Below are positions 56,983-64,000 of a DNA stretch of 64,000 nucleotides, in pieces. The stretch lies in the NCBI GenBank assembly GCA_965112735.1, contig OZ218965.1:1426001-1490000 (forward strand), given 5' to 3'. The notes beneath the pieces were generated by a model that was given only the letters and a program-made list of their open reading frames with translations, did not search any database and was not told where the DNA came from. Position 1 is the stretch's first letter. Each line of letters starts with the position of its first letter. Position numbers and translations under genes: made by a program. The stretch is from Phaeosaccion multiseriatum. Lineage: Eukaryota > Ochrophyta, other classes.

Positions 56983-59026
56983 GATTCTCTGAGTGTGTCT
57001 TGCGCTACTTGCGTACCCTCGTAGGGTCATGAGAGTGACTAGCGGTGTGTTTCCGGGTTTTGCTTGCGTCTTTATTCGGGGCTGGTGACAAGAGGTAGTT
57101 TTTGAGTGCCAGTTTGGGCAGTTTGGTAGGCATTGGGGGGCGGAAAAGGTTTGGTAGAAAAGGGTTGAGGGAGACGTTGCGCGTGCTTCTCTGCTTGCGT
57201 GCATGCGTGGTTGCGCGTGTGTACCAACCAGCCTTGGCCGTGCTCCTCCCGTTGGTTGGACAAGGATGAGGGGGTGTGGCAGGATTAGTTTCCAGTTCCA
57301 GTTTTCTCACCGGTCCAAAAGTAAATATAGAGAGATCAGAGAAAGCCACAATGCATTCGTTAGAGAGCTCCAGCAAGGGCTAGTCGCGACGCCCCCCCCT
57401 TCTGAAGGCTCCTCGCCTTGAAAGGCATACACACGGCGTCGGCTTGGCTCTTTCAAGAAATCGAGGAGAGATGCATGGAGGGAGGGGTTTGCAGCAGGAG
57501 CTAGCCAGAGGGACGAGCAAGAAGAAGAGGAAACACCACGACAGACGTGGAATGTCTCGGGATAATGAAGCCTCGGAGTAAGCGTCCTTCTGTGGTAGAC
57601 TCTTTCATGTTTTGTAAAGGGCCCTCCTTCACGGCAAGGAGGGCTGCCCCTGCTGGAATAAGGTGTGTGTATTTTAATAGTATCATGGAGCGGTGCTCGA
57701 GCAATGAACAGCATGAGCTGCATCTTCTGGGGAAGGAAAGAGAGGCATTCATGGGATGAAAGAATTTGTGGTGAGGCTGCGTTTAATCACCCCTTCCCTT
57801 TTTGCCATCCTGCACACCCTGACACGCCTTGCCCTCACCCCACGCCCCCCCTGACCGGCAAAGGTATGTATGGGTAGGGAGGATAATGACGGCAGGCACA
57901 TGGCCGGGCACAAGAGGGAGGGCGGCACGCTATCAGCGTTGACATGTGCCGAGAGCCATGGGGTCATGGGGCGTAGATTGATGTAAAATGGACAGCCCTT
58001 TGGACAGGCCGACCTCGCTCGGCGTGAGCAATTGGGCCATATTCGCCCCTTGGATGCCCCCAACAAGCAAGGTCCTCCGGCAGCAAGGTAGCTACGCAGG
58101 TCCAGCTTTCGGCCGGCGCCAGCCGGCCCAGCTTCACAGACCTACCAAAGTCGACGTCGATATGCACAAGTCTCGATGCGAGGGATATTGACCTCGACAT
58201 CAGCTTCCAGCTTCAGGAAAGCGTCAGGCGCTTGATGGGCAGAGGAGACAGAGAATTTGCCGGGAGCGGTGCCTTAGACAGCGGGCACGGCTTTCGAATA
58301 TGGCAGTAGCGCGGCTGTTGCTGTTTCACGGAAATTATTGCGACACGGAGCTTGGTTGGCGACAGAGAAGGATATTCACAAGGCTGCTTAAGGGACTGTC
58401 TGGGTGCCTTGTTGGCACACCAGTAAACACATTGACAAATGCCCACATAATATTTTTTTTTATTTTTTTTTTTAAATTAAATGAATACGAGTACTTACGC
58501 ATGTGGGGCCGCTGCCTCCCTCTGCCTGTGAGTAGGAAGGTACCCCCAAGCTGAGCGCTGCGTTCCGGTCCCAAAAGGAGAGAGTGACGAGAAGTGATGC
58601 TAAGACTGAGTGTATTCAAGACTGAGGCTACTCCACCCAGAGACCCTGGAAGCTTCCTTGTGTTGAAGGAAGCTTTCTACTTGGTCTTTATGGGTCCGGA
58701 GATGAGGCAGGGGCCAGCCAGCCCCAGCCAGGCTCCGTCACGCCTTTTTGACACGTACATTCTACCTATATAGTACCAAGTACAAATCTCGGCTCCACCA
58801 CACGCAATTGAGCCCATCCCACCCTTCACCAAACTACTGTACATGATACCCCCTCCCCTTCCACCACCTGCCAACTCATACGCGTAACCAACTCGTCAAT
58901 GCCCTGTCTCCCTTACAGGCCTATACCGCCCCGGCGGTGTCGGGCTCACTTAACCATTTGCCAAATCATACGCAAACATGTAGTATGTCAATGCCCCCCC
59001 CAATCTACGCTTCTTGGGCTTGGGCT
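56983..59026. other. 2-kb spacer, no gene seen
   Basis: No domain-bearing ORF or splice pattern found on either strand. One 18-base GC-rich word shared with element B occurs at 58111-58128 in reverse orientation. AT-rich runs near 58448-58490 could be a 3' end or promoter. Confidence 0.5.
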
Positions 59027-60589
59027 TCATTTCGCAGGCGCCACCTCAACGGCGCTGTCCTCGGCTTCCTCGTCTTCCTTGTCTTCTTCAATGGAGAGCA
59101 TCCACGGTTCAAACGCATCGCCAAACAAATCCAGCAAGCCATCATGGAGTTTGTTAAAGTTGGTAGTCGAACGCATCACGACCTCCCACTCCTTCATTTC
59201 CGCGTCGGTAAGCAAGCAGGCGTCCAGAGTACTCTCTAAAAGAGCCTGATCGAGTCCCGCGCCAATAAAGACGATTGCTTGACGTCGATCACCCCATTCA
59301 CCAACCCACGCCTTCTTGATGCCGTCACGAAGCTCTGGTTCCCAGTCTTCTTCAGGCCTGCAGGCGTAAAATGTGTGACCAGCACGCATCGTCAACATAC
59401 ACCCAGCTTGAGACCATAGCCCGGCGGCCATAGGGCGCGTTGCAAGCCAGAAATTTCCCTTGGAACGAAGTACGGGTCCAAACGACTTGTCCTTCCTTTT
59501 CGCCTCAATGATTTCCTGTGGCGTGGCTTGATGTATGTCGACGGGTTCATCTTCATCTTCGCCTTCGCTTTCTTCCTTGTCATCTTCCCCCTCCGAGTCT
59601 TCCTCCGCCGCGTCTTCAGGTGGAGGGTCGTCTTGCATCATCAGAAAGCGAGAGTCAAGGAGTCCCCCCAGACGCATGGGATGGAACGGGCGTCTTCGTG
59701 CATAAACGAAGCTTGTGATGCCGTACTCAACCGTTTCGGGCACCGGGGCTCTCTTCCCATTACTAAGGGTCGTCATCTCTCCCAAAGAACGTAACCATCC
59801 TGCAGAGAGAGAAGCGGTTTCGAAATCGAACTTGCCCGTGTTGAGAATCTTGTCCAACGGGGCGACCGAGTGTTTGGTTTGGAGGACCTCGGCAACAGGG
59901 TTCAAAGACTTGACGATCGCACTGATTTTGTCCAACACCTTCTTGGAGACCATATCGGTCTTGTTGAGGAGAATTACGTCGGCAAACTCGATCTGGTCCA
60001 CCATCAAGTTGGTAATCGTACGCTCGCTTCCGTCGTCAAGGATTTCGCTGGACTCGAAGGTATCCAAAAAGTTGAGCGCGTCAACCACCGTCACGCACGT
60101 GTCTAGACGCGCAATCTTGTTGATTCCACCAAGCTCAATCAACGCGTCATACGTCTTCTTGAATTGCTGGTCTTCCTCCGAATCGCCGTGTTCAATCGCG
60201 TCCTGAACAAATTCCGTTGTAAACGTCTCGGCAACTTGCATTGGCTCCGAAATCCCGGTGGATTCAATGATGATGCAGTCAAACGAGCCCTGCTGTACCA
60301 GGTTATAGACTGCCTCCAGCAAATCACCACGTAAAGTGCAGCAGATGCAGCCATTCTCCATCGATACCAACTTTTCCTCCTTCTGGACCATGTTCGTGAC
60401 CAAACCCGCGTCAACATTAAGGGCAGCCATGTCATTCACGATAACCGCACATCGATAGCCATGGTCCTTGGATTGGAGAATGTATTTCAGCAGTGTCGTC
60501 TTGCCGGCACCGAGGAAGCCACTGAGAAGGGTGATCGGGGAGGACCATGACTTTTGCGAAAAGTGAAAATATGAAATCATCCGTGCCAC
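59027..60589 (-). CDS. COG0523 / CobW-type GTPase (putative zinc metallochaperone)
   Basis: A single exon of 520 residues. The N-terminal G3E GTPase domain has the Walker A SGFLGAGKTT (residues 23-32), the metal-binding ENGCICCTLRGDL with Cys81, Cys83 and Cys84, ESTGISEP, and the guanine-specificity NKTD near 209. An acidic Glu/Asp insertion (~330-360) precedes the CobW C-terminal domain (SKGNFWLATRPMAAGLWSQAG, then GDRRQAIVFIGAGLDQALLESTLDACLLTDAEM), which reads more like bacterial YciC/ZagA-type proteins than animal ZNG1. COG0523 proteins use GTP hydrolysis to deliver metal, usually zinc, to client enzymes. It is intronless and free of microsatellites, unlike the long genes nearby. Substrate and location are not shown by the sequence. 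Confidence 0.88.
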   Translation of the reverse strand: MARMISYFHFSQKSWSSPITLLSGFLGAGKTTLLKYILQSKDHGYRCAVIVNDMAALNVDAGLVTNMVQKEEKLVSMENGCICCTLRGDLLEAVYNLVQQGSFDCIIIESTGISEPMQVAETFTTEFVQDAIEHGDSEEDQQFKKTYDALIELGGINKIARLDTCVTVVDALNFLDTFESSEILDDGSERTITNLMVDQIEFADVILLNKTDMVSKKVLDKISAIVKSLNPVAEVLQTKHSVAPLDKILNTGKFDFETASLSAGWLRSLGEMTTLSNGKRAPVPETVEYGITSFVYARRRPFHPMRLGGLLDSRFLMMQDDPPPEDAAEEDSEGEDDKEESEGEDEDEPVDIHQATPQEIIEAKRKDKSFGPVLRSKGNFWLATRPMAAGLWSQAGCMLTMRAGHTFYACRPEEDWEPELRDGIKKAWVGEWGDRRQAIVFIGAGLDQALLESTLDACLLTDAEMKEWEVVMRSTTNFNKLHDGLLDLFGDAFEPWMLSIEEDKEDEEAEDSAVEVAPAK

Positions 60590-60785
60590 TCCAAACCACT
60601 ACCCCGGTGGGTAAGCACGCGCAAAAGTAAAGATTCATTTAATATTCATATCTTACGGTTACAGATTGTGGGAGGGAAGTTGGGGAAGGCTGGGGGAGGC
60701 CATGGGGGAAGAAAGCAGGCAGGCAGGGAGAGTAGGGAACAGGGAAAGACTGACTGTGAAAGATGCCGGAGGGGGAGGGGGGGGG

Positions 60786-61430
60786 TGATGTGTGAGCTCT
60801 TCTCCTGCCCCCAGAGGCCAGCCACCCCCCTGCGTCCGCGGCAGGCAGGGCCTGGAGCTGCAGTCTGTGCTTGCCCATCATGTAACCATATATGCTGTGG
60901 CCTACCGCTTGCCCCTGCGCTGCCTTGTGCACGCTTCAGAGATGGTGCAGAAGCCAAGGGTGTCCAACGGCACTCCAACGGCAAATGGCAGGTGTGTACC
61001 GACCAGCACAGTGCCGCCTGCCTCCTGTCCGCTCTTCTCCCACCCTCCTCCTTCCTCTCGTCTCCTTCCCACTCCCCTCTTCTTCCCTCTCCTCTTCTTT
61101 CTTGCTTCCGCCGCCCTATAGCTACTCAATGAGACGGGGAGGTAGATGGAAGGGTCGTGATGTATGAGCTCTTCTCCTGCCCCCTCTGCCTCCCCCGCGC
61201 CTCCTCGGCGCGCCTGGCTGAAGTTGCTTACCCATGCATGTACCCATGTATGCTATGGTCTGGTCCAGAATCCAAGGTAGTCCAACGGCACTCCAACGGC
61301 AAGCGGCAGGTGTGTACCGACCAGCAGAGTGCCGCCTGTCCGCTCTTCTTCCACCCTCCTCCTTCCTCTCGTCTCCTTGCTTGTTCCCACTTCCCTCTTG
61401 TTCTTCCCTCTCCTCTTCTTTCTTGCTTCT
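60786..61430 (+). repeat. Diverged ~300-370 bp tandem duplication
   Basis: Both copies share GAGCTCTTCTCCTGCCCCC at the start, CCAACGGCACTCCAACGGCAA and GGTGTGTACCGACCAGCA in the middle, and TCCTTCCTCTCGTCTCCTT near the end. Copy 1 has extra sequence in its first third. Confidence 0.85.
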
Positions 61431-61845
61431 GTCTGTCTCTCTGTCTCTCTGCCTGTCTGGCTGTGTGTCTGTGTCTCTGCCGCCTGCCTGCCTGTCCGTG
61501 TCTCCCTGTCTGCCTCTCTGTCAGTGTGTCTCGGCCTGTGTCTGTCTGTCTGCCTGTGCATCTGCCTGTCTGGTTGGGTGTCTGTGTGTGTGTCTGCCTG
61601 CGTGTCCGTCGGTATGTGTGGCTGGGCCTGTATGCCTGTCTGACCATGCATGTTCTTCTCTCTGTCTACCTGTCTCTCTTGTCTGTCTGTCAGTCTCCGT
61701 ATTCTCTGTTTGCCTGAGTTATGCTTAGCTGGTCTGCCTTCTTGGCTGTCTACCCCTGCCTGCCTTGCTTGTACTGCCAGTCCATGCATGCTAACTGTAG
61801 CCACCCCTCTCTCCCTCGCTCCCCGCTTTCCACGCCGCATGAACA

Positions 61846-61974
61846 ATGCTGACACTGTCGTCGAAGATCATCATGGAGGGTGTTGGTGCGAAGTACGATG
61901 AAGGCTTTTCGCACCCAATGTATCCGCTGGCGAAGGTGGTCACCAAGCTCATCAAAGGCACCCTGGAGACCTAG
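61846..61974 (+). CDS. Small exon-like ORF, unrecognised
   Basis: 42 residues beginning MLTLSSKIIMEGVGAK and ending LAKVVTKLIKGTLET. Composition is globular-looking, with no repeats, and contrasts with the CTGT-rich DNA around it. It could be the last exon or remnant of a gene whose upstream part I cannot find. I do not recognise the family. Confidence 0.25.
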   Translation: MLTLSSKIIMEGVGAKYDEGFSHPMYPLAKVVTKLIKGTLET

Positions 61975-62849
61975 GAGCGGGCTGAAAAGGAGCAAGTAGG
62001 CGCCGGATCGGCTAGAGGTGGAGCACGCAGCGTAGCTACGTAGTTGCGCCCAATCACTCCGCGCCCCAGCGTTGTGGCCTCTCTTTTTATTCCATTGTGG
62101 TTATTCCTGCAAAAAAAAAATCAATTGAAAGGCTAGATTAAAAAGGTGCTAAGTAAGGCAGGCTTAAATAAGAAAGGGGGTTTCATTAAAGGCCGAAAAG
62201 CCTCTAATTTACGATTGGTGTTGTGTAGCGCTATTTTGGCCGATTTGAGGCTTTTCGTTTTCATCTGGCGGGCGAGGGCGGAGCTGGCATCCCTAAATCC
62301 AGCTAAATATGCCCACGGGAGGCCCATATTCGATTTTGGGTAAGGGGGTATGCTTCCCAGCCAAGAGTGACCTATTTGGGAGGGGGGGGGAGCAGGTAGC
62401 TAAGGGTAGCTGCTATGCCTCCCGAGGCTGCCCGTGGGAGTGCATGCATACCCTACCCTGGCGAGAAGTTGTAACCCAGCGGGCAGGGTAGGTGTGAAAG
62501 AGTGCATCCATTGGGCATAGTTAGCTAGGTGGGTGCATTCGGGAAGGGGCGGGGAAGTGCCAAGGTCACCAAGGGGGGAACGCTTCACAAATTCTGACCT
62601 CCCTCCTTATAGAGGAGAGGCAAGCTTCTGCGGATATGCGACTTCGTACACTTGGCTGGACCTTGTTGTATTGAAGTACTTTGTACTACAAGTAGTATTT
62701 AATGTTAAATAATGTCGTCTTCTTTCTTTTCTGCTTGGTTCCATGCCGCACTCTTGCATGGGCAAAAGGGGGGGGTCAGAGTGATGAAACGCTCACGCTC
62801 AAACGCCGAATCTTACAATTTCTCTTTTTTCCCTCTTTCCTCCTTCTTG

Positions 62850-62860
62850 CTTCGTAGTAC
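62850..62860. promoter_or_regulatory. CTTCGTAGTAC element upstream of the CBM gene
   Basis: Half-to-full match of the TACTTCGTAGTA palindrome about 105 bases before the start codon. ACTTCGTAC (62641) and AAGTACTTTGTACTAC (about 62674-62689) lie further upstream. Confidence 0.3.
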
Positions 62861-62961
62861 CTCACATTGCAAGAGGAAAAAACCGTGTACGATGGTGCGT
62901 CTTCCCCCCCCCGATCACTCTCTCTTCTCCGAAGCGTACACTACTGTAGCACGCGAACAGC

Positions 62962-64000
62962 ATGATGAAGAACGTGGCATTGGTTGTTGCAGCAGCAGCG
63001 ACGGCTTACGGTAAGTGGGCGAGCGAGTGAAGTGGTTGGGAGCCCTTCCCTCGCTCAGAAGAGATACCTGAGGGAGGGAGCGAAGGAGAGCAGCAGGGAT
63101 GGAATCAAAGGCCACGTGAAGTGGTGGCGGCGGGCACTTTTTCCCCTCCCTCATCATCTGCCTGCTTCTTTCCCTCCCTCACCGTCTGGCACACCCGTTC
63201 TCCAGCGGCCCCCTTGTGCCCTCTTGACAGCCCCGGCAGTGGGAACAATATTTTCTTCAACCCGAACTTCTTCGACGACTTGGCCGGTTGGTCAACGTTC
63301 ATAAAGGGAGAGGAAACCACCCTAGAGGGCAGCATCACCAGTATTGCGGGAGGCGGAGCCTTGTTCGAGGTTGAAACCGCTGGAGAAGAGGCATGGCACA
63401 TGCAAATCTTCCAGGCGTTTGACATCCCCGTCGCAGGAGAGACGTACACGTTGGTGTTTGATGTCGAAGCTGTGGATGACGTCGGAGGGGAGGCGATTTT
63501 GTACATTCAGCAAACCGCCTCCCCATACACCTTCTTTGGCAGGGAGGCGTGCGTTGTGGATGACGAGGGTACGATCACGACGTGCAGCGTGACCGCTGTC
63601 ATCGATGACATAACCGCCCCTGTCAAGTTCGGCATTGAAGCTGGGGCAACAGAGGGTCTCTTCCTCATTACGGGGGCCGCGACGTGTTTGGCCCCAGCAG
63701 CAACGCCATCCCCTGTACCGGCTGGCCCGCCCGTCCCGACGTGTCCCGCTGGTACCGTCAACCTTTTCGCCAACCCAGGCTTCGACGGCGGCCTAGAGCC
63801 GTGGGGTACCTTCGTCAAGACAACCGATACCTCCCTCGTGGGGAGCATCACCGACGCTGGCAGCGGAGCCTTGTTCGATATCGAGTCTTCTGGCCAAGCG
63901 GATTGGCACATGCAAATCAGTCAGATCATCCCCGTGCCCGTTGTAGGGCAGAGCTACACTCTGACGTTTGTCATGACTGCCGAGGATGGGGAGGGAGGTG
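62962..64000 (+). CDS. Secreted protein with tandem CBM4/9-type carbohydrate-binding modules (partial)
   Basis: Exon 1 (62962-63010) encodes a short signal peptide, MMKNVALVVAAAATAY. Exon 2 starts at 63206 (acceptor CCAG) and runs off the window in frame. The first module begins NNIFFNPNFFDDLAGWSTF and contains WHMQIFQAF and GETYTLVFDV. A Pro/Ala-rich linker follows, and a second module begins NLFANPGFDGGLEPWGTF and contains WHMQISQII and GQSYTLTF. These match the CBM4_9 pattern (NPGFE..LxxW, then WxxQ, then YxLxF). The family binds glucans, xylans and related polymers in the wall or medium. A catalytic domain, if any, lies past the window edge. The acceptor at 63205 was chosen because later AGs do not keep the frame. 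Confidence 0.82.

Larger units (their letters stand above)
60590..62961. other. Spacer with a diverged tandem duplication and one exon-like ORF
   Basis: Two related blocks lie at about 60786-61119 and 61157-61430. A (CTGT)n-rich stretch follows to about 61700. A small reading frame at 61846-61974 is listed separately. 62192-62257 contains an 11-base inverted repeat (CGAAAAGCCTC / GAGGCTTTTCG). No complete gene is supported. Confidence 0.5.

Overview
The window looks like nuclear DNA of a protist. The genes have spliceosomal introns with GT..AG borders, and the proteins are eukaryotic types: an STE11-type kinase, SH3, SAM, TPR, DysF and PH domains, and a FAM32A homologue. FNIP repeats, tryptophan-rich ankyrin proteins and tandem family-4/9 carbohydrate-binding modules, in GC-rich DNA, suggest a stramenopile alga (eustigmatophyte or brown-alga-like). 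The clade is inference and the genus cannot be fixed from sequence alone. Simple-sequence DNA fills most introns and also enters exons as Gly, Gln, Ser, Glu and Asn tracts.

Layout. 1-1282 has no gene I can support. 1283-1817 (-) encodes a FAM32A-like nuclear protein. 2112-6474 (+) is an eight-exon Spinster-like MFS transporter. 7071-16226 (+) is an eight-exon, ~2207-residue MAP3K-like kinase whose C-terminal SH3 domain is split by a ~280-residue Gly/Glu tract. 16227-25278 is different in character: two intronless FNIP-repeat genes (17122-18564 and 23493-24950, both -) flank a head-to-head pair of intronless ankyrin genes (18998-20086 - and 20677-21711 +), together with two copies of a short element with terminal inverted repeats and one fold-back element. 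25279-44995 (+) can be joined in phase through 18 exons into one ~3499-residue protein: possible N-myristoylation site, EF-hand-like region, SAM, protein kinase, TPR, degenerate kinase, TPR. 46092-49049 (-) is a four-exon pseudokinase. 49456-54596 (+) is a nine-exon DysF / helical / PH protein. 54790-56982 (+) is a Gln-rich protein with one membrane segment, a Cys-rich knot and ankyrin repeats. 56983-59026 shows no gene. 59027-60589 (-) is an intronless COG0523 (CobW-type) GTPase. 60590-62961 holds a diverged tandem duplication and a small exon-like ORF. 62962 to the window end (+) begins a secreted protein with CBM4/9 modules.

How it fits together. About 30 kb of the window codes for kinase or pseudokinase proteins carrying protein-interaction modules (SH3, SAM, TPR), next to a membrane-associated DysF/PH protein, so the area is rich in signalling scaffolds. 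I see no operon-like logic. The strongest unexplained signals are structural: (i) a dispersed 16-base word, GTTGGTGATACAGCAG, present at least 20 times on both strands in exons, introns and spacers; and (ii) introns whose microsatellite unit begins at the 5' splice site itself. All exon models rest on reading splice signals and phase by eye and have no transcript support.
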